Shown in pieces: positions 33,697 to 41,735 of a stretch of DNA of 64,000 nucleotides (positions are counted from its first letter, which is position 1; every line of letters begins with the position of its first letter). The notes beneath the pieces were generated by a model. The model was not told the origin of the DNA, made no database searches, and saw nothing but the letters and a program-made list of their open reading frames with translations. Source of the DNA: Limnohabitans sp. (GTDB lineage: Bacteria > Pseudomonadota > Gammaproteobacteria > Burkholderiales > Burkholderiaceae_C); the NCBI RefSeq assembly GCF_030158565.1, contig NZ_JAOASQ010000070.1, positions 1 through 64,000 of the forward strand, given 5' to 3'. The translations under genes were made by a program, and so were the position numbers.

Positions 33697-34479
33697 ATGG
33701 CGTATGAAATCGATTTGTCCGGCCGCGTGGCCTTGGTGACGGGCGCATCCAGCGGTTTGGGCGCCCAGTTTGCCAAAACCCTGGCTGCAGCCGGTGCGGG
33801 CGTGGTGCTGGCCAGCCGCCGGGTGGACAAGCTCAAGGATTTGCGCGCCGAGATCGAGGCCGCAGGCGGCAACGCCCATGTGGTGGCGATGGACGTGACC
33901 GACAAACACAGCATTGCCGCCGCTGTGGCGCATGCCGAGACCGAGATGGGCAGCATCGACATTCTCGTCAACAACTCGGGCGTGAGCACGACCCAACGCA
34001 TTCAGGACGTGAGCGAGGAAGATTACGACTTCGTCATGGACACCAATGTGCGCGGTGCGTTCTTTGTGGCGCAAGAGGTGGGTAAACGCATGCTGGCCCG
34101 CGCCAAAGGCGCAGCGCCGGGCAGCTTCACGGGCGGGCGCATCATCAACATCGCCTCGATGGCGGGCCTCAAGGTCTTGCCGCAAATCGGCGTGTACTGC
34201 ATGAGCAAGGCGGCCGTGATCCAGATGACCAAGGCCTTTGCGGTGGAGTGGGGTCGTTTTGGCATCAACGTCAACGCGATTTGCCCCGGTTACATCGACA
34301 CCGAGATCAACCACCACCACTGGGAAACCGAACAGGGTCAAAAGCTGATCAGCATGCTGCCGCGCAAACGCGTGGGCCAACCGCAAGACTTGGATGCCTT
34401 GCTGGTGATGCTCGCAAGCGACCAGAGCCATTTCATCAACGGCGCCGTGATCTCGGCCGATGATGGCTTCGCGGTCTGA
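33697..34479 (+). CDS. Short-chain dehydrogenase/reductase
   Basis: 260 residues. VALVTGASSGLGAQFAKTL binds NAD(P), NNSG is conserved, IASMAGLKV holds the catalytic Ser region and YCMSK is the YxxxK. AICPGYIDTEI is typical of the FabG-like classical SDRs. AAGGAG six bases ahead of ATG 33697 decides the start. A thioesterase follows after 11 bases, suggesting an acyl-CoA or 3-hydroxyacyl role, which is inference. Confidence 0.9.
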   Translation: MAYEIDLSGRVALVTGASSGLGAQFAKTLAAAGAGVVLASRRVDKLKDLRAEIEAAGGNAHVVAMDVTDKHSIAAAVAHAETEMGSIDILVNNSGVSTTQRIQDVSEEDYDFVMDTNVRGAFFVAQEVGKRMLARAKGAAPGSFTGGRIINIASMAGLKVLPQIGVYCMSKAAVIQMTKAFAVEWGRFGINVNAICPGYIDTEINHHHWETEQGQKLISMLPRKRVGQPQDLDALLVMLASDQSHFINGAVISADDGFAV

Positions 34480-34490
34480 GGAGTCGCGCC

Positions 34491-34913
34491 ATGAAATTTG
34501 AATTGCCAGAGCACAAAAAACTTGTGCACCAGATGGTGATCCCCATCCGCTGGGGCGACATGGACGCGATGGGCCATGTCAACAACACGGTGTATTTCCG
34601 CTACCTGGAAACCATCCGCATCGACTGGTTTGAGGCGATCGGCTGTCAGGTCAACCCGCAAGGGCAGGGGCCCGTGATCGTGAACGCGTTTTGCAATTTC
34701 TACAAACAGTTCGAGTACCCCGGCGACATTCTGGCCAAGATGTATGTGAGCGATCCCGGTCGCACCACCTTTGAAAGCTGGTGCACCTTGGAGCGCACCG
34801 ATCAAGCGGGCGTGGTGTTTGCGGCAGGCGGGGCCACCACGATCTGGGTGGATTTCCCTCAGCAAAAATCGGTGACTTTGCCCGACTGGGTCAAGGCCTT
34901 GGTCACGCCTTGA
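34491..34913 (+). CDS. Acyl-CoA thioesterase (4-hydroxybenzoyl-CoA thioesterase-like hotdog protein)
   Basis: 140 residues. IRWGDMDAMGHVNNTVYFRYLE is the family signature, with the catalytic Asp in WGDMDAMGHVNN; CNFYKQFEYPGDILAKMYV and TTIWVDFPQQKSVTLPDW follow. Members hydrolyse acyl-CoA thioesters in the cytosol. It is the second gene after the SDR and convergent with the PF10118 gene. Confidence 0.9.
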   Translation: MKFELPEHKKLVHQMVIPIRWGDMDAMGHVNNTVYFRYLETIRIDWFEAIGCQVNPQGQGPVIVNAFCNFYKQFEYPGDILAKMYVSDPGRTTFESWCTLERTDQAGVVFAAGGATTIWVDFPQQKSVTLPDWVKALVTP

Positions 34914-34925
34914 GGCGCTGACGGC

Positions 34926-35831
34926 TCAGGCTTTGGCGCCCACGGCGGTCCACTGGCTGGCGTGCTCGGTCAGCCAGTCGCTGGCCTGGGTGGGGTGACC
35001 CAACTGCATCGGGTGAAAGTCTTTGCGGGTGTATTCCCACACAGGCTTGGCGACACGCCAGACCATGCCGCGCCGACCGAACAGGAACTTGCTGGCAGAC
35101 CACCATGTAGAGGGTTTGAACAGCGTTTTGTCGTGCCACAGGTTGTTGACCGTTTGGCGAAACACATCGGTGCTGAACTGGATCGTGACGTACCAGAACC
35201 AGCGCATGCGCCAAGCGTGGTTGCCGCCCAGACGTTGGTACAGGTCGAAAGCCACGCATTTGTGCTCGGATTCTTCGGCCGCGTGCCAGCGCCACAGGGT
35301 TTTGAGGGGTTCTTCGGCGCCCGCAAACCAGTCGCCCGGTTGATCCAGATTTTCCAGGGTCAGGTCGCCAAAAATCGATGTGAAGTGCTCAAAGGCAGCC
35401 GTGATGGCCAATTCATGCAGGTGACCCTTGGCGCTTTTGCTGAAGAACTCTTCTCGGCCTTTTTTCAGGCGGCGCTCTGCGCGAGGCCCCCAGTGGTTGA
35501 CCAAGCCTTGTTTTTCAAGGTGTGCGTTGTACAAGCCGTGCAGGTGGCGGTGCGTGGCCTCTTGGCCGATGAAGCCTTTGGCGACACTTTTGAGGTCGTC
35601 GTTTTCGGGGGTGTCGGGCAAGGCTTTGGCGCCGTTTTTCACCGCATCAATGAAAGACTGTTCGCCCACCGGGAAGCTCATTGACAGCGCATTGGTGTAC
35701 GCCGTCAAAAACGCGTCGCCACCATTCCAGTGGCGCGAAAAGCCTTTGGACAGGTCCACGGTAAGTCTGCGGACGGTCAAGTCGGTGGGGGCCTGTGCGG
35801 TGTTGGGTTTGGCTTTGGCTTTGGCTTGCAT
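34926..35831 (-). CDS. PF10118-type predicted metal-dependent hydrolase
   Basis: 301 residues. Conserved acidic and His clusters include FIGQEATHRHLHGLYN, HLHELAITAAFEHFT and WRWHAAEESEHKCVAFDLYQ, matching the PF10118 family (COG3687), whose E/H motifs suggest a ferritin-like di-metal helical bundle. Function is unknown. The start MQAKAKAKPNTAQ fits the repeat-like basic N-terminus; a longer frame overlaps the regulatory gap. It is divergent from the TetR gene, which probably controls it. Confidence 0.82.
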   Translation of the reverse strand: MQAKAKAKPNTAQAPTDLTVRRLTVDLSKGFSRHWNGGDAFLTAYTNALSMSFPVGEQSFIDAVKNGAKALPDTPENDDLKSVAKGFIGQEATHRHLHGLYNAHLEKQGLVNHWGPRAERRLKKGREEFFSKSAKGHLHELAITAAFEHFTSIFGDLTLENLDQPGDWFAGAEEPLKTLWRWHAAEESEHKCVAFDLYQRLGGNHAWRMRWFWYVTIQFSTDVFRQTVNNLWHDKTLFKPSTWWSASKFLFGRRGMVWRVAKPVWEYTRKDFHPMQLGHPTQASDWLTEHASQWTAVGAKA

Positions 35832-35854
35832 GGTGTGGTTTTCGTGATCGAGCA

Positions 35855-35871
35855 GAATATGAGCATTATTC
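35855..35871. promoter_or_regulatory. Candidate TetR operator in the PF10118/TetR divergent gap
   Basis: GAATA, seven bases, TATTC is a perfect dyad. A related sequence, GCTCAGATATTCT at 35903-35915, is an approximate inverted copy of AGAATATGAGC at 35856-35866. Sites of this kind between a TetR gene and its divergent target usually bind the regulator. Confidence 0.4.
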
Positions 35872-35928
35872 AGCTTTTCGGGCGCTGCACAACTCGCAAT
35901 CCGCTCAGATATTCTCAAGGCCATTGCC

Positions 35929-36615
35929 ATGCCATCTTCCAGACCCGCCAGCAAGCCACAAGCACCGCCCGCCGGGCGTCGCCAGCCGACGCAGGCACGA
36001 GCGCAGCAGACGATTCAAACCCTTTTCAAAGCCGCTGCTCAGATTTTGGACAAGGAAGGCGAGGCCGGTTTGACCACCAACAAGGTGGCTGCCGTCGCCG
36101 GTTTTTCGATTGGTACGCTTTACCAGTACTTTCCCAGCAAGGAAATGCTGGTGCGCGCCATGTCCGCGCGCGGGCAAGATCTGGTGTTGCAAGAGCTGGA
36201 GGGGTATTTGCGCGAACTGGAAACCTGCGCCGATGTGCAACACATGGATGGCCGTGAACTGTTGGGCAAAGCCATCCACATCTTGTTGCAGGGTTTTGCC
36301 AAGGGCAAAGGCCTGAGCCAGACCCTGATCCGACTTGGCTGGACACTGGAGCAACCCGACGAAACCGCCAACGCGGTGCGCCAAGTGGCAGACCGCTTGG
36401 CGATCTTTTTCGAGCGGATCGCCCACCCCGCGCTGCAAACCCCCAGCGCCGCGCAGATGTTTGTGCTGACGCGCTCGGTGATCGGGACTTTGCGCAGCGC
36501 CAGCCTCGAAAAGTCACCGCTGCTGGGCAGCCCTGCGTTTGAAGATGCACTCACCCAAATGGCCTGGGCCTTGCTGGCCAAGCCAGGTATGGACCCCCGA
36601 TCAAGTCGGGGGTGA
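35929..36615 (+). CDS. TetR/AcrR-family transcriptional regulator with repeat-derived C-terminus
   Basis: 228 residues. The HTH domain (about 21-75) shows TIQTLFKAAAQILDKEGEAGLTTNKVAAVAGFSIGTLYQYFPSKEMLVRAM. The ligand-binding domain is all-helical. The last codons (D-P-R-S-S-R-G) fall wholly within a palindromic repeat, CCCCCGA/TCGGGGG around TCAAG at 36594-36612, so the natural C-terminus was probably replaced when the repeat inserted. It likely represses the divergent PF10118 gene. Confidence 0.88.
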   Translation: MPSSRPASKPQAPPAGRRQPTQARAQQTIQTLFKAAAQILDKEGEAGLTTNKVAAVAGFSIGTLYQYFPSKEMLVRAMSARGQDLVLQELEGYLRELETCADVQHMDGRELLGKAIHILLQGFAKGKGLSQTLIRLGWTLEQPDETANAVRQVADRLAIFFERIAHPALQTPSAAQMFVLTRSVIGTLRSASLEKSPLLGSPAFEDALTQMAWALLAKPGMDPRSSRG

Positions 36616-36750
36616 CAAGCTTTCAACGTCATGCCCGGTTTGACGGGGTATCCACGCACGCACAAGCGCCCCTTCGATGTCATACCCGGCTTGACCGGGT
36701 ATCCACGCACGTTTGATGTCATACCCGGCTTGACCGGGTATCCATGTCAG
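36594..36750. repeat. Cluster of palindromic repeats: one hairpin plus three tandem 33-base units
   Basis: A CCCCCGA/TCGGGGG hairpin (36594-36612) is followed by three 33-base units starting GTCAT at 36628, 36679 and 36718. Each contains a stem of the type TACCCGG/CCGGGTA around CTTGA and ends TATCCA plus six bases; the first unit has changes in the stem (TGCCCGG, GACGGGGTA). Gaps between units are 18 and 6 bases. A degenerate partial unit lies near 36769-36786. These are dispersed intergenic repeats of the proteobacterial kind, between TetR and the convergent AhpD gene. Confidence 0.85.
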
Positions 36751-36796
36751 TCGAAGGCCATGCTCGCCGATCTAGTCGCGGGTGACAGCAGGCCCT

Positions 36797-37393
36797 TCAG
36801 GCCGCAGGCTTGACTTTGGGCGCACGCCCCATCAGGTAAAACTCGGGGTTGGGCATCATGCCGCTGAAGCTGGCCATGCGGTTAGACAGCCCAAAGAAAG
36901 CGGTGATGGCCGCAATGTCCCAGATGTCTTCGTCGTTGAAGCCGTGCGCGTGCAGGGCGGCAAAGTCGGCGTCTTCCACCTCGTCGGAGTGGTTGCAGAC
37001 CTTGAGCGCAAAGTCGAGCATGGCGCGCTGGCGCGGTGAGATGTCTGCTTTGCGGTGGTTGATGGCCACCTGGTCAGCCACCAAGGGTTTCTTTTCGTAA
37101 ATGCGCAAGATGGCGCCGTGTGCCACCACGCAGTACAGGCAATGGTTGGCCGCGCTGGTGGTGGTCACGATCATCTCGCGCTCGCCCTTGGTCAGGCCGC
37201 TCTCGCGGCCCACCGACTCGGGCACCATCAGGGCGTCGTGGTAAGCAAAGAAAGCGCGCCACTCGGCCGGGCGGCGTGCAAACGCCAAAAACACATTGGG
37301 CACAAAACCCGCTTTTTCCTGGACTTCGAGCACTTTGGCTTTGATGTCTTCGGGCAAATCATTGATTTCGGGGGCGGGGTAGCGTGTTGTCAT
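36797..37393 (-). CDS. AhpD-fold peroxidase-related protein
   Basis: 198 residues. TTTSAANHCLYCVVAHGAILR holds the CxxC and following His that define the AhpD/carboxymuconolactone decarboxylase-like peroxidase-related enzymes; KGEREMIVTTTSAANHC and DEDIWDIAAITAFFGLSNRMA are conserved. Members reduce peroxides using the CxxC pair. The start MTTRYPAPEIND avoids an extension with no family match. It is divergent from a second CMD-family gene, 67 bases apart. Confidence 0.88.
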   Translation of the reverse strand: MTTRYPAPEINDLPEDIKAKVLEVQEKAGFVPNVFLAFARRPAEWRAFFAYHDALMVPESVGRESGLTKGEREMIVTTTSAANHCLYCVVAHGAILRIYEKKPLVADQVAINHRKADISPRQRAMLDFALKVCNHSDEVEDADFAALHAHGFNDEDIWDIAAITAFFGLSNRMASFSGMMPNPEFYLMGRAPKVKPAA

Positions 37394-37460
37394 GGGTGTG
37401 CTCGTCAAGGGTTTCAAAATGTTTATGCTTGGCTCATTTTCTACCAAATGGAGTTTCACC

Positions 37461-37883
37461 ATGACTGCTTTGAACACCCCTGTTGCCCATTCAGCGCCGC
37501 TTGAATGGCCAACCGACACCGATTTTCAAAACGGCTTGGCCACCCGCAGCCAAGTCGTGGGCACCGATTACGTCGAACGGGCCCTGGGTGGCGCGACCGA
37601 GTTCACCCAGCCCATGCAAGAGTTCATCACGCGCAACGCCTGGGGCAATGTCTGGCAGCGTCCGTGGCTTGACCTCAAAACCCGCAGCCTGATCACCGTG
37701 GCCATGCTCACGGCCCAAGGCAAACAGCAAGAACTCAAAGCCCACATTCGCGGCGCGCTGACCAATGGTGCCACCCCGGAGGAAATCCGCGAACTCATGC
37801 TGCACGCCACCGTTTACTGTGGTTTTCCGACGGCGATTGACGCTTTCCGCTGCGCCACAGAGGTCATCGAGCCCAAGACTTGA
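37461..37883 (+). CDS. Carboxymuconolactone decarboxylase family protein (PcaC-like)
   Basis: 140 residues. Compared with AhpD it lacks the CxxC; it has GGATEFTQPMQEFITRNAWGNVWQRPWLDLKTRSLITVAMLTAQGK and HIRGALTNGATPEEIRELMLHATVYCGFPTAIDAF, the pattern of 4-carboxymuconolactone decarboxylase, a beta-ketoadipate pathway enzyme. No other pca genes flank it, so it may act on another substrate. GGAG precedes the ATG. The nitroreductase gene follows after 78 bases. Confidence 0.88.
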   Translation: MTALNTPVAHSAPLEWPTDTDFQNGLATRSQVVGTDYVERALGGATEFTQPMQEFITRNAWGNVWQRPWLDLKTRSLITVAMLTAQGKQQELKAHIRGALTNGATPEEIRELMLHATVYCGFPTAIDAFRCATEVIEPKT

Positions 37884-37961
37884 TGGCTTGAGTAACCTAG
37901 GCATCACGCTTGCATTGACGGTTCAGTGCTTTTCCCTCATCTTCGGATAAGGAGACAAAGC

Positions 37962-38633
37962 ATGGAATTTTCAGAACTCATCAAGGCCCGCAAAAGCGTT
38001 CGCGGTTACCAGCAAAAACCGGTCCCCCGCGAGGTGATCGAAGAAATCCTCGCGGTGGCCAAATGGTCGCCTTCGTCGATGAACACGCAGCCCTGGCATG
38101 TGCATGTGGTCACCGGCGAGCCGCTGGAGCGCATCCGCCGGGGTAACACCGAGAACATGGTCAAGGGCGTGCCGCCCAAGCGCGACTTTCCGATGAAAGA
38201 GGCCTACGAGGGCATCCACCGCAAGCGACAGGTGGACATCGCGATCCAGCTCTTCGACGCCATGGGCATCGCGCGCGACGACAAAGAGCGCCGCACCGAT
38301 TGGGTGATGCGGGGGTTTCGGCAGTTCGATGCGCCTGTGTCCCTGGTGCTGACCTACGACAAATACCTGGAGCCCGCCGCCATCAGCCAGTTTGACCTGG
38401 GTGCCTTGTCGCACGCCATCGTGCTGGCTGCCTGGGAGCGGGGCCTGGGCACCGTGATCAACGGCCAGGGCATCATGCAGTCGGCCGTGGTGCGCGAGCA
38501 TGCGGGCATTCCTGACGACCAGAACATCATGATCTGCATCGCCATGGGCTACCCGGACGAATCCTTTGTGGCCAACACCGTCAAGTCGGTGCGCGAAGAC
38601 GAAGCCAATTTTGTGCGTTACGTCGGTTTCTGA
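37962..38633 (+). CDS. Nitroreductase-family FMN enzyme
   Basis: 223 residues. FSELIKARKSVRGYQQKPVPREVIEEIL is the FMN-phosphate-binding N-terminus; AKWSPSSMNTQPWHVHVVTG and GTVINGQGIMQSAVVREHAGIP follow. Such enzymes reduce nitro groups, enals or other electron-poor substrates with NAD(P)H. AAGGAG lies ahead of the ATG. The acyl-CoA dehydrogenase gene follows after 70 bases. Confidence 0.9.
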   Translation: MEFSELIKARKSVRGYQQKPVPREVIEEILAVAKWSPSSMNTQPWHVHVVTGEPLERIRRGNTENMVKGVPPKRDFPMKEAYEGIHRKRQVDIAIQLFDAMGIARDDKERRTDWVMRGFRQFDAPVSLVLTYDKYLEPAAISQFDLGALSHAIVLAAWERGLGTVINGQGIMQSAVVREHAGIPDDQNIMICIAMGYPDESFVANTVKSVREDEANFVRYVGF

Positions 38634-38703
38634 ACCTGTCATTGACCGGGTCGCCATCTTGCGATGGCGGCCTTTTCTTTCCGTCCCTTGGAGCAAAGTC
38701 CCC

Positions 38704-41022
38704 ATGAACCTGAGCAAAGAAGAGCTGGCTTTCCGCGACGAAGTGCGCGCCTTTTTGGCGGCCGAGCTGACCGACGAGATCCGCCTGGGCGGGCACCGCA
38801 CCTCGGGCATTTTTTCGGACTACGAGGTCGGCATCCCGTGGCAGCGGATTTTGGCCAAGCGCGGCTGGGCTGCGCCACACTGGCCTGCAGAGTGGGGCGG
38901 CTGCGGCTGGACCCCGCGCCAACACGACATCTTTGCCAGCGAGATGGCGGCGGCCGACGCCCCCAAGGTCTCGCCCCTGGGCCTGGTGATGGCCGCGCCC
39001 GTGCTGGTGGCGTTTGGCACGCAGGCCCAAAAAGAGCGCTGGTTGCCCGACATCCGCAACGGCGTGAGCTACTGGTGCCAGGGCTACAGCGAGCCTGGCT
39101 CGGGCTCCGACCTGGCTTCGCTGCAATGCCGCGCCCGCCGCGAAGGCAAGGAGTGGGTGATCAACGGCTCCAAAATCTGGACCACCCACGCCCACCGCGC
39201 CACGCACATGTTTTGCCTGGTGCGCACCGACAGCAGCGGCAAGCCGCAGCAAGGCATCAGCTTCTTGATGTTCGAGCTGAACAACCCTGGCATCCAGATC
39301 CGGCCGATCATCAGCATCTCGGGCGACCACGAATTCAACCAGGTCTTTTTTGACGAAGCCCGCGTGCCTGCTGACGCCCTGATCGGCGAAGAAAATCAGG
39401 GCTGGACGATTGCCAAATTCTTGTTGGAGCACGAGCGGGGTGGCTCGTCTGCGCCGTTCTTGCGGGGGCGTCTGGCGCGGCTGCACGAGTCCTTGAGCGA
39501 GGCGTTTGTATCAGGACACGCAGACTCCGAGCGTGAAGACATCGCCTTGACCCTGGCCAACGCGCAGTGCCGCATCGACGCCTTGCACGCTTGGGAACAA
39601 CAGGTGTTGATGGCTCGCATTGGCGGCGGCGTGCCGCCTTGCTGGCTGCCCGCAGCGCCATCCATGGGCAAGCTGCTGGCCACCGAGCTCAAGCAGCACC
39701 TGACCGAGCTGGGCCTGAGCATTGCTGGCCCTTACGGTGCCACCAGCCTCACGGTGGAAGAGGCCAGCGCCCATGCGCTGCCTGTGCCCGAAGAGTCGGT
39801 GTTCGCCACCCGTGCGTATTTGAACGACCGCGCCGCCTCGATTTATGGCGGCACCAACGAAGTGCAGCGCAACCTGATCGCCCGCCACATTCTGGGCGCC
39901 GAGGTGGTGGAGCCTGTGGTGCCCACCGACGAAACGCAGGCCATGCTCTTGGCCAGTCTGCAAGGCTGGCTGCAAGACAAGTTGCCCTTCGACAAACGCG
40001 CACAAATGATCGCCAGCCCCGAGGCGATTGCGCCACTGTGGCAAGGCCTCACCCGTGAGCTGGGCCTGTTGGGCGCGGCGCTGCCCGAAAGCCTGGGGGG
40101 CATGGGCGGTGGTTTGCCCGAGCAAATGCTGATTTGCCAGGCCTTGGGCGCGGCCTTGGTGGCCGAACCCTACAGCAGCACCGCCGTGTTGGGCGCCACC
40201 TTGCTGCAAGCGCTGAGCGACCCGGCCGTTGATGCTTTGCTGCAAGGCGTGGCCGACGGGCAGGTGCGCCTGGCCGTGGCGGCGCTCGAGCCTGCTGGCC
40301 GCACCGACCTGAGCCGGGTGCAGACCCGCTTGCACAACGCGAACGGCCAGTGGCACATCAGCGGGCGCAAAGCCCTGGTGCGCGGCGCAAGCGGTGCCAC
40401 GCACTGGCTGGTGAGTGCGCGAGACGATGCGGGCCAGCTGCGCATTTGCCTGATCGACCCCGCATCCGGCGGTGTGCAGCGGCGCGATGTGCGTTTGATT
40501 GACGGTGCCTGGGCCGCCGAGTTGGCCTTTGACCAAACGCCCGTGCAGGCCGTCCTGGGCCAGGGCGATGCGCTGGCCGCACTCACGCAAGCGTGGGACA
40601 CGGCCACCCTGGCCGCAGGCGCCGAAGCTGTGGGCGTGATGCAGGCCCTGATGCGCGACACGCTCAACTACACCAGCCAACGCAAACAGTTTGGCCAGCC
40701 CCTGGCGGCCTTTCAGGCCCTGCAACACCGCATGGCCGACATGTACCTCGCGCTGGTGCAAGCCGCGGCGGCGGTAGGCGCCTGCGCCGATGTGGCGGGC
40801 GACAGCCCGGAGCGCCGTGCCGAGCGGGTGTCATCGGCACATGTGACGGTGCTGCGTGCGGCCCGCCTGGTGGGGCAGGGCGCTGTGCAGTTGCACGGCG
40901 GCATGGGCATGACCGACGAGCTGGCCGTGGGCCATGGCTTCAAGCGGCTCACGGTGATCGAACAACAGTTTGGTGGGGTGGCGCAGCACTTGCGGCGGGT
41001 GGCGGGGTTCTCCCGTGACTGA
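38704..41022 (+). CDS. Fused double acyl-CoA dehydrogenase
   Basis: 772 residues made of two acyl-CoA dehydrogenase halves. The first (1 to about 400) has the full N/M/C arrangement: WCQGYSEPGSGSDLASLQ, FFDEARVPADALIGEENQGW and a terminal IYGGTNEVQRNLIARHILG. The second (about 405-772) has AALPESLGGMGGGLPEQMLICQALG, TSQRKQFGQPLAAFQALQHRMADM and VQLHGGMGMTDELAVGHGFKRL. MCAD-type enzymes have their catalytic Glu in YEGT; the first half has YGGT (381-384), and the second lacks that block, so the base is elsewhere or only one half is active. Separate alpha/beta subunits of this kind serve steroid and dicarboxyl-CoA degradation; FadE34 is a known fused example. Confidence 0.9.
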   Translation: MNLSKEELAFRDEVRAFLAAELTDEIRLGGHRTSGIFSDYEVGIPWQRILAKRGWAAPHWPAEWGGCGWTPRQHDIFASEMAAADAPKVSPLGLVMAAPVLVAFGTQAQKERWLPDIRNGVSYWCQGYSEPGSGSDLASLQCRARREGKEWVINGSKIWTTHAHRATHMFCLVRTDSSGKPQQGISFLMFELNNPGIQIRPIISISGDHEFNQVFFDEARVPADALIGEENQGWTIAKFLLEHERGGSSAPFLRGRLARLHESLSEAFVSGHADSEREDIALTLANAQCRIDALHAWEQQVLMARIGGGVPPCWLPAAPSMGKLLATELKQHLTELGLSIAGPYGATSLTVEEASAHALPVPEESVFATRAYLNDRAASIYGGTNEVQRNLIARHILGAEVVEPVVPTDETQAMLLASLQGWLQDKLPFDKRAQMIASPEAIAPLWQGLTRELGLLGAALPESLGGMGGGLPEQMLICQALGAALVAEPYSSTAVLGATLLQALSDPAVDALLQGVADGQVRLAVAALEPAGRTDLSRVQTRLHNANGQWHISGRKALVRGASGATHWLVSARDDAGQLRICLIDPASGGVQRRDVRLIDGAWAAELAFDQTPVQAVLGQGDALAALTQAWDTATLAAGAEAVGVMQALMRDTLNYTSQRKQFGQPLAAFQALQHRMADMYLALVQAAAAVGACADVAGDSPERRAERVSSAHVTVLRAARLVGQGAVQLHGGMGMTDELAVGHGFKRLTVIEQQFGGVAQHLRRVAGFSRD

Positions 41023-41034
41023 GGCTTTGGGCGT

Positions 41035-41595
41035 TCAGCCCCGCATCAATTTTTGAATCAAATCCGCCGCCCCTGAGGCTTGGTATTTGCGCATCAGCTT
41101 GACGCGGTAAATCTCCACCGTCCGGTGGCTGATCCCCAGAGCTTTGCCGATCTCTTTGCTGGTCAGGCCGTCCATCAAATGGGCGGCGACTTCGCGTTCG
41201 CGCGCGGTGAGTTCGGCCTTGACGGGTTTGCGCTCCGACAGGTCTTCAAAAGTCCAGATGCCCGCTTCGTGCGGGGCGTCGCGGTTCAGGGCTCGGCCTG
41301 TCACATGGCACCAAAAAGTTTCGCCCTTGAAGCGGCCGTCCACCCGCTTCATGACGCGGTCGTCGGCGTACACGCCCTTGGCGTTCAGGATGGGGGTGAT
41401 GCGCTGGCCGGTGCGTTCGTATTCGTCGGCGCTGGGGTAGAGCAGCTGGAAGGTCTGGCCGATCAGCTGTTCGCGGGGCACGCCAAACATCTCGCACATC
41501 CGTTGGTTGCAGTCGACCATGGTGCGGTTGCGCGAGAGCACCATGCCGATGGGGGCCAGGTCAAAGGCCAGGCGGTAATCGATGTCGTTCGTCAT
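41035..41595 (-). CDS. PAS-domain LuxR-type transcriptional regulator
   Basis: 186 residues. An N-terminal PAS domain (about 8-120; LAFDLAPIGMVLSRNRTMVDCNQRMCEMFGVPREQLIGQTFQLLYPS) is joined to a C-terminal LuxR/FixJ HTH (ELTAREREVAAHLMDGLTSKEIGKALGISHRTVEIYRVKLMRKY). There is no receiver domain, so the PAS domain presumably binds a small ligand. It is divergent from scoAB, with a strong palindrome between them that is its probable target. Confidence 0.92.
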   Translation of the reverse strand: MTNDIDYRLAFDLAPIGMVLSRNRTMVDCNQRMCEMFGVPREQLIGQTFQLLYPSADEYERTGQRITPILNAKGVYADDRVMKRVDGRFKGETFWCHVTGRALNRDAPHEAGIWTFEDLSERKPVKAELTAREREVAAHLMDGLTSKEIGKALGISHRTVEIYRVKLMRKYQASGAADLIQKLMRG

Positions 41596-41614
41596 GGTGG
41601 GATACCAAGGAAGG

Positions 41615-41644
41615 TGTCATCGCGAGGGTAGCGTGGCGATCCAG
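41615..41644. repeat. Dispersed repeat of the GTCATCGCGAG...GCGATCCA type
   Basis: A roughly 30-base element with ATCGC/GCGAT arms around GAGGGTAGCGTG. Its sequence resembles the common proteobacterial intergenic repeat that reads CATCGCGAGCG..AGCG..GCGATCC. It lies 20 bases upstream of the PAS-LuxR gene, in its leader. Confidence 0.6.
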
Positions 41645-41679
41645 TGTTTCGGTTGACTGAGGGCAGACCATTACGAAAA

Positions 41680-41701
41680 ACTACGTATGAGAATACGTAG
41701 T
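41680..41701. promoter_or_regulatory. Strong palindrome between PAS-LuxR and scoA, candidate operator
   Basis: ACTACGTAT and ATACGTAGT are perfect nine-base arms around GAGA. Outer blocks TACGA (41672-41676) and TCGTA (41703-41707) add another pair in nearly symmetric positions, so TACG-type half-sites recur across 41672-41707. It lies 34 bases before scoA and 84 before the regulator gene. LuxR/FixJ proteins bind such TACGTA-containing dyads, so autoregulation and scoAB activation are likely; this is inference. Confidence 0.6.
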
Positions 41702-41735
41702 ATCGTAGCGCTTTCATCCTTTCCTGGAGACCGGT

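Noticed and set aside
36628-36750. CRISPR-like array of three units
   Set aside because: Units are palindromic, differ from each other, and gaps of 18 and 6 bases are too short and unequal for spacers; no cas genes are in the window.
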